Source of the DNA: Bacillota bacterium
GTDB taxonomy: Bacteria; Bacillota_I; Bacilli_A; RF39; UBA660
DNA length: 38,900 nucleotides
Direction: 5' to 3'
Assembly (NCBI GenBank): GCA_015059155.1
Contig: SVAX01000010.1
Coordinates: 1-38,900 of the forward strand
The notes beneath the pieces were generated by a model. That model did not search any database. It was given only the letters and a program-made list of their open reading frames with translations, and had not been told where the DNA came from. The number at the start of each line of letters is the position of its first letter. The stretch's first letter is position 1. A program made the translations under genes and the position numbers. Of this stretch, positions 1 to 5,702 are shown piece by piece.

Positions 1-6
1 TATAAT
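1..6 (+). promoter_or_regulatory. Probable -10 box of the tRNA-Met gene
   Basis: TATAAT lies 14 bases before the tRNA 5' end, the right distance for a sigma-A start. The -35 would be left of the window edge and cannot be seen. Confidence 0.45.
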
Positions 7-20
7 TAATATTGTCTTAT

Positions 21-97
21 GGCGATGTAGCTCAGTTGGCTAGAGCACATGGTTCATACCCATGGTGTCGAGAGTTCGAATCTCCCCGTCGCTACCA
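21..97 (+). tRNA. tRNA-Met (CAT), elongator type
   Basis: A 77-nt cloverleaf with encoded CCA. The acceptor GGCGATG pairs with CGTCGCT (G-U at the first pair). The anticodon stem CATGG/CCATG holds loop TTCATAC, giving anticodon CAT. It lacks the three G-C pairs of initiator tRNA and closely resembles the elongator Met tRNA of Bacillus. The 3' end is duplicated at 1394-1410, marking it as an integration target. Confidence 0.95.
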
Positions 98-141
98 ATA
101 GAATTCGACAGGCCCTTGTTTTACAAGGGTTTTTCTATTAT
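81..141 (+). repeat. Direct repeat copy 1 (attL-like): tRNA-Met 3' end plus terminator
   Basis: This 61-bp stretch recurs at 1394-1454 with three mismatches (positions 86, 110, 111). It covers the last 17 bases of the tRNA and the terminator. Collinearity continues at the same offset (1313 bp) with looser similarity to about 230, including the block TTTTTTCAAAA and the first AAGACCAAAA. A tRNA 3' end carried as a duplicate is the classic footprint of tyrosine-recombinase integration. Confidence 0.85.
113..135 (+). terminator. Rho-independent terminator of tRNA-Met
   Basis: CCCTTGT, loop TTT, ACAAGGG, then five T. The same hairpin is repeated at 1426-1447 inside the downstream direct repeat, so an insertion would restore both the tRNA 3' end and its terminator. 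Confidence 0.9.
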
Positions 142-220
142 TTCCTTATTTTCCAAAGGTTTACAAGGGATATTTTGTTAATATTTTTTCAAAAAAAGTT
201 TGTTTGTATTTTATAAAAAC

Positions 221-272
221 AAGACCAAAAATAGGAATCTAAGACTAAAATAAGACTAAAACAAGACCAAAA
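221..272 (+). repeat. Arm-type direct repeats, left end of unit 1
   Basis: AAGACCAAAA at 221 and 263 and AAGACTAAAA at 241 and 252. The last three are 11 bp apart and the first is 20 bp upstream, so all are near one helical phase. The orientation matches the repeats at 1313, 1534 and 2707. Confidence 0.75.
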
Positions 273-311
273 TTTTTTTTAAAATTGATTCTTTTCTGTT
301 GTTTTAAAATA

Positions 312-331
312 TGTTATAATATTCATGGTGA
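312..331 (+). promoter_or_regulatory. Extended -10 promoter and RBS of the HExxH gene
   Basis: TGTTATAAT at 312-320 is an extended -10; no good -35 is visible at the right distance. GGTGA at 327-331 is six bases from ATG 338, which leaves a very short leader, so the true start point could lie a little upstream. Confidence 0.45.
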
Positions 332-337
332 TAGTAA

Positions 338-1261
338 ATGAATTTAAAACAGAAACAAACTATTATAAATTCTATTATGATAAATGAAATTAGAGAAAAT
401 AATCTTGATACAAAATTTTATTCTTGTTGTCGTATAAATTATTATAATAGTGATTTTTTCAAAAAAATCCAAAAAGATAAAAAAAATAATAGAATAGTTA
501 AACTAGGAAATTTAATCATTCCATTAATATCAGGTGGTTTTCACGCTGAACATAATAATGAAAGAGATATAATAGTTTTTTTAGACAAAATTGACATAGT
601 ACCAGGTTTCTCATTACCACTTGTTAGTTTGTTAAAAACTACCTATCATGAACTTTATCATGCATTGCAAAATAAAGAACTAAATTCTACACCTACAGAT
701 ATGTCATACGATTTGTTTGCCAGTCAATGTGATATGTTTATTTGTAGTAATGAAAGTATTGATTTTTTAAAATATTATTTTACACGCAGTGGGCATGATA
801 CTCAAATGTTTGAAATTTTAGCTAATCTACATGGTGTAAAAAAAACTGAGGAATATTCACAAAATAATAACATTAAAATAAGTTTTCTAGAACAAATGAA
901 ATTAGACAAGCAGAAACAAAAATATCAATATCAGTATCAAAATTATGATTTAACTAAAAGATTAAATCTTATAATTGACAATTATGATAAATACATAAAA
1001 AATGATGAATTTAATAAAACAATTTTTGAACTATTCTTAAACGAAAACGGAACTGTAAAAGATATTAATACAATTTTTTCTAACGAAAATGTTTTAGATA
1101 TGGACCCTAAAATTTTATTAGCATTTATAAAAACTAATGCAATAAAAAAAGCTATTAGTGAAACAACACTAATAGAAAAAACGTCTTACTTTTTAAACGA
1201 ATTATTAACAAATGGTTCAACACAATTATTTCAAGAATCGGAAAACAAAAAAACTATTTAG
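338..1261 (+). CDS. Unknown protein with HExxH zincin motif, cargo of unit 1
   Basis: 307 aa, not recognised as a named family. HELYHALQ at about residues 104-111 fits the zinc-binding HExxH helix of metallopeptidases. A candidate third ligand region, MFEILANLHG, follows about 50 residues later, giving a gluzincin-like HExxH...E layout (inference). The C-terminal third is Lys/Gln/Tyr-rich and helical-looking. There is no signal peptide or membrane segment, so a cytosolic location is likely. It is the only gene between the two tRNA-end repeats and is transcribed away from the tRNA, against the direction of most genes here. It could be a defence, anti-defence or transfer-related peptidase, or an inactive zincin fold. 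Its base composition is as AT-rich as the host. Confidence 0.75.
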   Translation: MNLKQKQTIINSIMINEIRENNLDTKFYSCCRINYYNSDFFKKIQKDKKNNRIVKLGNLIIPLISGGFHAEHNNERDIIVFLDKIDIVPGFSLPLVSLLKTTYHELYHALQNKELNSTPTDMSYDLFASQCDMFICSNESIDFLKYYFTRSGHDTQMFEILANLHGVKKTEEYSQNNNIKISFLEQMKLDKQKQKYQYQYQNYDLTKRLNLIIDNYDKYIKNDEFNKTIFELFLNENGTVKDINTIFSNENVLDMDPKILLAFIKTNAIKKAISETTLIEKTSYFLNELLTNGSTQLFQESENKKTI

Positions 1262-1312
1262 CATTTAAACTTATTTTTTTATAATTCTCTATTGTTTGAT
1301 TATAAAAAAAAT

Positions 1313-1334
1313 AAGACCAAAAACAAGCCCAAAA
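1313..1334 (+). repeat. Arm-type direct repeats, right end of unit 1
   Basis: AAGACCAAAA at 1313 and AAGCCCAAAA at 1325, 12 bp apart. They are followed by an AAACCCTTATAAAATAAAGG block and then the partial tRNA end. Unit 2 has the same order and spacing at 2707-2802. Confidence 0.7.
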
Positions 1335-1393
1335 TGATTTTAAGTTTTCATAAACCCTTATAAAATAAAGGTTTAAAGAAGAATAGCGCCAAC

Positions 1394-1454
1394 TCTCCTC
1401 GTCGCTACCAATAGAATTCGACGAGCCCTTGTTTTACAAGGGTTTTTCTATTAT
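1394..1454 (+). repeat. Direct repeat copy 2: tRNA-Met 3' end fragment plus terminator
   Basis: It matches 81-141 at 58 of 61 positions, including the tRNA 3' end GTCGCTACCA and the hairpin with T tail at 1426-1447. No complete tRNA lies upstream, so this is an attachment-site duplicate at the junction of the two units. Confidence 0.85.
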
Positions 1455-1533
1455 ATGACCTAAAATCATTGAAAAATAAGGGTTAAAATGTTAATGTTTT
1501 TTCAAAAGAAGTTCGTTTGTATTTAAAAAAAAC

Positions 1534-1566
1534 AAGACCAAAACAAGACCAAAACAAGACTGAAAA
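1534..1566 (+). repeat. Arm-type direct repeats, left end of unit 2
   Basis: AAGACCAAAA at 1534 and 1545 and AAGACTGAAAA at 1556, with exact 11-bp spacing. TTTTAGCCAAAA follows at about 1570; a very similar string follows the single repeat at 37771. Confidence 0.75.
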
Positions 1567-1620
1567 ATTTTAGCCAAAAGTATCAAAATATAGGTTCTGA
1601 TAAAATTAAAAATTTGTCCA

Positions 1621-1665
1621 TTAACTAAAAAACAAGTTTCAAAATGAACTTGTTTTTTTAGTTAA
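1621..1665. terminator. Hairpin downstream of the unit 2 membrane-protein gene
   Basis: TTAACTAAAAAACAAGTT and AACTTGTTTTTTTAGTTAA form a long nearly perfect stem with A and T runs on both sides, so it could terminate in either direction. It lies just past the stop at 1673. Confidence 0.75.
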
Positions 1666-1672
1666 TAAATTT

Positions 1673-2284
1673 TCAATAATCTGTTTTTACATAATACCAG
1701 TTGTCTTTTAAATTTTTAACACTTATTATCGGATGACCTGTTTCATTTTCTTTTATTAATCTTTCTCCATTAGAAGAATAAATCAATTGATGTGAACCAC
1801 TTAACATTCCCCTAAAAATCCAAAAACATATAACTTGTCCTTCTTTATCGTTTTTATATATAGTTATTTCTCCATCTGATGACAATTTTTTTAAATTTTT
1901 AGGCAATTCAGCATTACCATATTCATCTATCTCAATTTCATTATTCTTAACTTTTTCTATTATTTGCAACCTTTCTTCCTCATAAATATATAATTCTAAT
2001 ACCGTTTTTACATTTCTAAAAGGAAATACCAATCTTAGAAACATGGAACCTATAACTATTATAATAGCAATTAAACTTAATTTTGATTTATTTGTCTTTT
2101 TTATAATAAGAGCAACTAATATTACTACTATATTTAATAAAACAATAAATGCTTCCGGAATTAACTGAAATATAAACAAATTATCTAAAAGCATATCTTC
2201 ATACCAACCTAATATAAAATTTATAATAAATAAAATTAGTGATATTACTATAATTATTATTCCAATCTTGTCTTTATTTTTCAT
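1673..2284 (-). CDS. Unknown membrane protein, cargo of unit 2
   Basis: About 203 aa from the ATG at 2284. The track uses an upstream GTG, but the AGGTG at 2295-2299 fits the ATG and the peptide then starts MKNKDK. Three hydrophobic segments occupy roughly the first 95 residues (IGIIIIVISLILFIINFI, LIPEAFIVLLNIVVILVALII, LSLIAIIIVIGSMFLRLVF). A soluble C-terminal half of about 110 residues follows. I do not recognise the family. Its promoter is divergent from and adjacent to the antitoxin RNA promoter. As cargo of a mini-element it could be an immunity, exclusion or defence protein, but nothing in the sequence proves that. Confidence 0.75.
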   Translation of the reverse strand: MKNKDKIGIIIIVISLILFIINFILGWYEDMLLDNLFIFQLIPEAFIVLLNIVVILVALIIKKTNKSKLSLIAIIIVIGSMFLRLVFPFRNVKTVLELYIYEEERLQIIEKVKNNEIEIDEYGNAELPKNLKKLSSDGEITIYKNDKEGQVICFWIFRGMLSGSHQLIYSSNGERLIKENETGHPIISVKNLKDNWYYVKTDY

Positions 2285-2314
2285 ATATTTACACACCTTA
2301 ATATTTACAAAACA

Positions 2315-2343
2315 ATTATATCACACCAATATTGCTTTTTCAA
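2315..2343 (-). promoter_or_regulatory. Sigma-A promoter of the unit 2 membrane protein
   Basis: On the minus strand TTGAAA, 17 bp, TATAAT, with TG one base before the -10. It is back to back with the plus-strand promoter at 2354-2382; the two -35 boxes are about 10 bp apart. Confidence 0.75.
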
Positions 2344-2353
2344 CATTCAAAAC

Positions 2354-2382
2354 TTGCACAATTAATATATTTATGATAAAAT
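2354..2382 (+). promoter_or_regulatory. Sigma-A promoter of the antisense RNA
   Basis: TTGCAC, 17 bp, TAAAAT with an upstream TG. The expected start is about 2389. No open reading frame follows; a terminator comes about 100 nt later. Confidence 0.75.
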
Positions 2383-2388
2383 GTATTT

Positions 2389-2497
2389 AGTGAAGGAAAC
2401 TTCATATAATATAAAAGGAACACTTAATATCGCATGTTGAGTGTTGCCCATATTTGTGCATCACCTAAATCATTGCTGAGTTAGGTGATTTTCTTTT
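2389..2497 (+). ncRNA. Candidate type I antitoxin RNA
   Basis: About 109 nt from the predicted start to a terminator hairpin ATCACCTAA...TTAGGTGAT (2460-2489) with tail TTTTCTTTT, ending at the stop codon of the 27-aa peptide on the other strand. It is therefore antisense to the whole 3' part of the toxin mRNA. Its segment GCATCACCTAAATCATT also resembles GCAATCACCCAACTATT in the toxin leader (2610-2625), which would give a second complementary region, as in the Fst/par locus. Role inferred from this layout. Confidence 0.65.
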
Positions 2498-2635
2498 CAT
2501 ACTAAAACTATAAATAGTAATAATACTAATAGGAAGATAAGTATGATTAATGAAAAGATTAGCAAATCTTTCTTAAACATAATATCCCTCCTTCCTTTTT
2601 TGGAATTTGGCAATCACCCAACTATTAAATGTTCC
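2417..2635 (-). repeat. 13-bp inverted repeat joining the 5' and 3' ends of the toxin mRNA
   Basis: GGAACACTTAATA at 2417-2429 and TATTAAATGTTCC at 2623-2635 are reverse complements with one mismatch (a G-U pair in RNA). They coincide with the predicted 3' terminator and 5' start of the minus-strand transcript. Long-range 5'-3' pairing that locks translation is a known trait of type I toxin mRNAs. Confidence 0.6.
2497..2580 (-). CDS. 27-aa hydrophobic peptide, candidate type I toxin
   Basis: Too short for the ORF track. The translation is MFKKDLLIFSLIILIFLLVLLLFIVLV: two lysines near the start, then one long hydrophobic helix. A near-perfect Shine-Dalgarno GGAAGGAGGGA sits at 2585-2595. The gene has its own strong promoter (2644-2671) and a convergent antisense RNA. 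Small membrane-damaging peptides with antisense control (TxpA/RatA, BsrG/SR4, Fst/RNAII, Ibs/Sib) share this plan. No sequence match to a specific toxin family can be claimed. Being inside unit 2, it could act as an addiction module for the element. Confidence 0.75.
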   Translation of the reverse strand: MFKKDLLIFSLIILIFLLVLLLFIVLV

Positions 2636-2643
2636 TATATATA

Positions 2644-2671
2644 ATTATATCAAACATATATTCTATATCAA
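2644..2671 (-). promoter_or_regulatory. Sigma-A promoter of the toxin gene
   Basis: On the minus strand TTGATA, 16 bp, TATAAT with TG one base before the -10, a near-consensus promoter. Predicted start about 2637, giving a leader of nearly 60 nt. Confidence 0.8.
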
Positions 2672-2706
2672 TAGTATATATTTATTTTTTTATTATTTTT
2701 GAAAAT

Positions 2707-2728
2707 AAGACTAAAAACAAGACCAAAA
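2707..2728 (+). repeat. Arm-type direct repeats, right end of unit 2
   Basis: AAGACTAAAA at 2707 and AAGACCAAAA at 2719, 12 bp apart, as at the right end of unit 1. Confidence 0.7.
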
Positions 2729-2790
2729 TTATTTTAATACCCTACTTTACCCTTATAAATAAAGGGTTTATAAAAAAATGAGATAGGCGT

Positions 2791-2806
2791 GTATCATCGC
2801 TAAAAT
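2791..2806 (+). repeat. Degraded third attachment core
   Basis: GTATCATCGCTAAAAT aligns with CTCCTCGTCGCTACCAAT of copy 2 at the spacing expected for the right end of unit 2. Only ATCGCTA is well kept, so this call rests mainly on position. Confidence 0.45.
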
Positions 2807-2842
2807 TTTGATATTAAATTAGAACTATACTAGCAAAATTTT

Positions 2843-2868
2843 AAAACGACTTGTAAAAAAGTCGTTTT
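2843..2868. terminator. Terminator downstream of murI
   Basis: AAAACGACTT, loop, AAGTCGTTTT directly after the murI stop, with T-rich sequence on both sides. It closes the minus-strand murI operon and shields it from the insertion array. Confidence 0.75.
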
Positions 2869-3585
2869 TTATATCATTTTTATAATATATTTTTTATCTT
2901 TCAAAATAGAATTTACATTACTAACAATTTTATCATCTAATTTGCTAAAATATAATTCCACTCTACTTATTCCATCATTCTTTATATCATTTATACATTC
3001 AGCCATGTCAAGTAATTTTATATTATTACCTAAATACTCACTTATTTCTTTTTTTATTATAGGATAATGAGTACATCCAAGCACTATTAAATCTCTATCT
3101 TTTAAATTATCTAAATAATAACTATAATAGTTTTCTAATTCACTAAAATTATTACTTTCAATTAAGGGAACAAATTTAGGACAAGCTACTTCTTTTACTT
3201 CTTTATTTAAATTTTTACTAAATATTTTACTATTTATTGTAGCTTGAGTAGCTATAACTCCTATTTTTTCATAATTACTATTATTTAAATAATCTATAAC
3301 TGGACTAATTATATCAATAATTCTTATATTGTATTTTTCTTTCAAATAAGTAGATAAATTAGAACTAATAGTACCACATGCTATTACAATCATATCAACT
3401 TCTTTTTCTATTAAGAAATTTATAATATTAGAAGAAAGCACTTTTAATTCTTCTATACTTTTATCTCCATAGGGAACATTTTTAGTATCACCATAATATA
3501 TATATTCATTATTAGGGAATTTTTTTATAAGTCTCTTTAAAACAGTAAGACCACCTATTCCAGAATCAAATACGCCTATTTTCAT
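2869..3585 (-). CDS. murI: Glutamate racemase
   Basis: 238 aa. It interconverts L- and D-glutamate to supply D-Glu for peptidoglycan. Seen: N-terminal IGVFDSGIGGLTV, then YYGDTKNVPYG, first catalytic cysteine in IACGT (about C70) and second in LGCTHYP (about C171). The first motif is normally ACNT; here the Asn after Cys is Gly. The protein is also shorter than the usual 260-280 aa. Both cysteines are kept, so activity is likely, but aspartate racemase-like specificity cannot be excluded. It is translationally coupled to the upstream gene: the Shine-Dalgarno GAGGTGA overlaps that gene's stop, and the stop and start are 3 bp apart. Confidence 0.85.
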   Translation of the reverse strand: MKIGVFDSGIGGLTVLKRLIKKFPNNEYIYYGDTKNVPYGDKSIEELKVLSSNIINFLIEKEVDMIVIACGTISSNLSTYLKEKYNIRIIDIISPVIDYLNNSNYEKIGVIATQATINSKIFSKNLNKEVKEVACPKFVPLIESNNFSELENYYSYYLDNLKDRDLIVLGCTHYPIIKKEISEYLGNNIKLLDMAECINDIKNDGISRVELYFSKLDDKIVSNVNSILKDKKYIIKMI

Positions 3586-3588
3586 ATT

Positions 3589-4125
3589 TCACCTCGTTTT
3601 TATGCTAGTAAGTACCCAATCGTAATTTTCCTGATTATATGTACTATGGCAAAACTCACAGTATCCACTTTTATTTACATCCATAGGATGTCCACAGTTT
3701 GGACAAAACCTAACTACGCTTTGCACTTTCGCATTTCTTAATTTTTCAAATACTAATATATTTTCCTTTTCAACCCTTGAAGTATTATTACCCCTCTTAA
3801 AATTACCAGTTTCTTTATCTATAATGTAATCCATATATCTAGATATTAATCTAACAGTAATTATATATTTATCATCTGTTATGTCTATATTTATTATATC
3901 TGTTGATTTAACATTTAACTCATCAAACATTTGTCTTTCATTATTACTATTTAAAACATTAAGTCTATTATTAAACTCTTGATATATATTATCACTTATA
4001 AAATGATCTACTCTTTTCATATTATCAGTCATAAGACTCATATGAAGCATAACAAATATATTATCTACTTTTGTTTTAAAACTACTTTCTGTAAATGTTG
4101 GATCTAAATTAATTAATTCGTTCAT
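3589..4125 (-). CDS. Tim44-like domain protein with C-terminal zinc ribbon
   Basis: 178 aa. The N-terminal about 130 residues look like the Tim44/MRPL45-like (NTF2-like) fold found in many Bacillota proteins: helical start, then VKSTDIINIDITDDKYIITVRLISRYMDYI and ENILVFEKLRN. The tail has CPNCGHPMD...CEFCHSTY, two CxxC pairs for one zinc. No membrane segment. The role is unknown; Tim44-like bacterial proteins are usually linked to the envelope. Start supported by GGTGAT before ATG. It is followed by murI with its stop inside the murI ribosome-binding site, so the two form an operon. Confidence 0.75.
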   Translation of the reverse strand: MNELINLDPTFTESSFKTKVDNIFVMLHMSLMTDNMKRVDHFISDNIYQEFNNRLNVLNSNNERQMFDELNVKSTDIINIDITDDKYIITVRLISRYMDYIIDKETGNFKRGNNTSRVEKENILVFEKLRNAKVQSVVRFCPNCGHPMDVNKSGYCEFCHSTYNQENYDWVLTSIKTR

Positions 4126-4169
4126 TTTATCACCACTTTAATTATATCAAATATAAATATTTAATACAA

Positions 4170-4856
4170 TTATCTATTTTGAATTTTTAATCTACTTATC
4201 ACCTTTTTTTCTATTCTTGATATGTAGGATTGACTAATACCTAGTGTACTAGCTACCTCTTTTTGAGTCATTTCTTTAGTATTATATAAACCATATCTCA
4301 TTATCATGATTTCCTTATCTCTATCATTTAATTTAGTTAATTCTTGATAAAGTATTTTCTTTTCTATTTCTTCTTCTAGAGGACGTGTTACTATATCATC
4401 AGCAGTACCTAATATATCTTCTAGGTGTAACTCATTACCTTCACTATCATAGCTTAAACTATCTTCAAAACTAACTTCTCCTCTTCTTCTTTTGTTCTTT
4501 CTTAAAAACATAAGTATTTCATTATCTATACATCTTGATGCATATGTAGCTAGTTTTATATTCTTATCTAATTTATAAGTATTAACTCCCTTTATGAGTC
4601 CAATTGTTCCAATACTCACTAAATCTTCTAAATCTACACCAGTATTTTCATATTTTTTAGCTAAAAATACTACTAGACGTAGATTGTGTTCGATGAGTTT
4701 ATTTCTGGCAAACTCATCACCTGCCATAGATAATTCTACATATTTTACTTCATCTTCCTTAGTTAATGGTTCAGGAAGTTTATCTGCACTACCTACAAAA
4801 TAAATACCCTCACTACTAAGTAATTTCTTTATAAAATTAATTATATCTCTTATCAT
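4170..4856 (-). CDS. sigE: Sporulation sigma factor sigma-E
   Basis: 228 aa, the early mother-cell sigma factor. Region 2 shows LIEHNLRLVVFLAKKYENTGVDLEDLVSIGTIGLI and KLATYASRCIDNEILMFLRKNK; region 4 shows TQKEVASTLGISQSYISRIEKKVISRL. Both closely follow Bacillus SigE. The first about 20 residues (MIRDIINFIKKLLSSEGIYF) would be the membrane-binding pro-sequence removed by SpoIIGA; it is shorter than in Bacillus. It follows spoIIGA after a single base and its Shine-Dalgarno GAGGAA lies in the last codons of spoIIGA, so translation is coupled. Confidence 0.95.
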   Translation of the reverse strand: MIRDIINFIKKLLSSEGIYFVGSADKLPEPLTKEDEVKYVELSMAGDEFARNKLIEHNLRLVVFLAKKYENTGVDLEDLVSIGTIGLIKGVNTYKLDKNIKLATYASRCIDNEILMFLRKNKRRRGEVSFEDSLSYDSEGNELHLEDILGTADDIVTRPLEEEIEKKILYQELTKLNDRDKEIMIMRYGLYNTKEMTQKEVASTLGISQSYISRIEKKVISRLKIQNR

Positions 4857-4857
4857 A

Positions 4858-5634
4858 TTATTCCTCCAATAACTTTCTATTTAATATTACCTCTACACCA
4901 TCTAAACTAATATTATCCATTATTCCAAGTAAAATATTACTATATTCCTTATTATCAAATATTAGCTTATCTATCTTTACTACTTTAATCATGTTTGACC
5001 CATTTACCCCCATATAAGGAATTATTCTAAACTCTTTTATATTAAAAAGTAATTTTCTTTTATCTATTAAAATTACTGGCTTATTAGTTAATGTATCTAC
5101 TAAAACATTACCACTATCCATATAGGCTGTGTATTTATATTTTTTATTTTTATTTATTATCTCTATATTATAATAATTTGAATAAGTATATCTTAAATTT
5201 TTAGTTTGTTTAATATAAATATATAAAATAATGGTAGAAAATATAATTAAAAATATAAAGTTTATACTAAGTCCTTTATTAAAGAATATCATTCCTATAT
5301 GTTTATATGAAAATTCTAAATTTAATAAATATAGAAAACCTCCAAGAATTATACTAGACATATATAAGTAAAGTATATTTACTAAAGTATATTTTAAAGT
5401 TTTATATCCGAATGTTGTTAAAATCATTAAAACACTTATAATTAATTTAAATAAGAATAAAAGAATACTATTTACATTAAAGAATAAAAATAGTATACTA
5501 ATTCCTCCTATGAAAGCGCCCAACATTATCCTAGTGATCTTAACATTTCTTTTTAGTATTGCTGTTACAGTTAAAAGCAATATAAAATCTATAGCAAAGT
5601 TTAGTATCATGACTAAATCTAAATATATTTTCAT
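4858..5634 (-). CDS. spoIIGA: Pro-sigma-E processing peptidase
   Basis: 258 aa from the ATG at 5634 (MKIYLDLVMI), preferred over the track start because GGTGA sits just upstream. Five or so transmembrane helices fill residues 1-150 (for example LNFAIDFILLLTVTAIL, IGGISILFLFFNVNSILLFLF). The C-terminal domain has YMDSGNVLVDTLTNKPV, the DSGN aspartic-protease motif of SpoIIGA. It is the septal protease that matures sigma-E after a signal from the forespore. Upstream, the exonuclease terminator at 5663-5683 separates the operon from dnaQ, so it needs its own promoter; I see only an A/T-rich TATAAT there and no clear Spo0A boxes. Confidence 0.9.
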   Translation of the reverse strand: MKIYLDLVMILNFAIDFILLLTVTAILKRNVKITRIMLGAFIGGISILFLFFNVNSILLFLFKLIISVLMILTTFGYKTLKYTLVNILYLYMSSIILGGFLYLLNLEFSYKHIGMIFFNKGLSINFIFLIIFSTIILYIYIKQTKNLRYTYSNYYNIEIINKNKKYKYTAYMDSGNVLVDTLTNKPVILIDKRKLLFNIKEFRIIPYMGVNGSNMIKVVKIDKLIFDNKEYSNILLGIMDNISLDGVEVILNRKLLEE

Positions 5635-5662
5635 ATAATCACCAAAAACATTATAAAAAAAG

Positions 5663-5683
5663 AACACTATTAAAAGTGTCGTT
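5663..5683 (-). terminator. Terminator of the exonuclease gene
   Basis: On the minus strand GACACT, loop TTTAAT, AGTGTTC, then seven T. It separates the exonuclease gene from spoIIGA. Confidence 0.8.
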
Positions 5684-5702
5684 TTTTATAATTATTTTAA
5701 TT

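Larger units (their letters stand above)
98..1410 (+). mobile_element. Integrase-less tRNA-Met insertion, unit 1 (about 1.3 kb)
   Basis: Seen: the unit is bounded by two copies of the tRNA 3' end. It has four AAGAC(C/T)AAAA motifs inside the left end and two near-copies inside the right end, and one intact gene (338-1261). There is no recombinase, replication gene or inverted terminal repeat. Known: tyrosine-integrase elements of tRNA sites have core sites flanked by arm-type repeats, often two on one side and three or more on the other. Inference: this is a satellite or a deletion derivative mobilised, if at all, by an integrase encoded elsewhere. Confidence 0.7.
1411..2805 (+). mobile_element. 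Integrase-less tRNA-Met insertion, unit 2 (about 1.4 kb)
   Basis: The left end is collinear with unit 1 (offset 1313 bp, first arm repeat at 1534). The right end has AAGACTAAAA/AAGACCAAAA at 2707 and 2719 and a CCCTTATAAATAAAGGG block, then a degraded tRNA-like core ATCGCTA at 2796-2802. The distance from arm repeat to core is 89 bp against 88 bp in unit 1. Cargo: a membrane protein (minus strand) and a type I toxin-antitoxin locus. No recombinase is present. Confidence 0.65.

Noticed and set aside
221-272. CRISPR-like array
   Set aside because: Repeats are 10 bp with 1-10 bp between them and no cas genes; helical phasing and position beside the attachment core fit arm sites instead.
338-1261. 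ImmA/IrrE regulator peptidase
   Set aside because: The HExxH motif is present, but the typical HELGH-type surroundings and the usual partner repressor gene are absent.
1381-1410. Second complete tRNA-Met gene at the unit junction
   Set aside because: Only the 3' end and terminator are duplicated; D arm, anticodon arm and 5' acceptor are missing.
5650-5655. TATAAT as the spoIIGA promoter
   Set aside because: It would start only a few bases before the ribosome site, lacks a -35 and sits in the T run of the preceding terminator. I could not find Spo0A boxes by eye, so no call is made.
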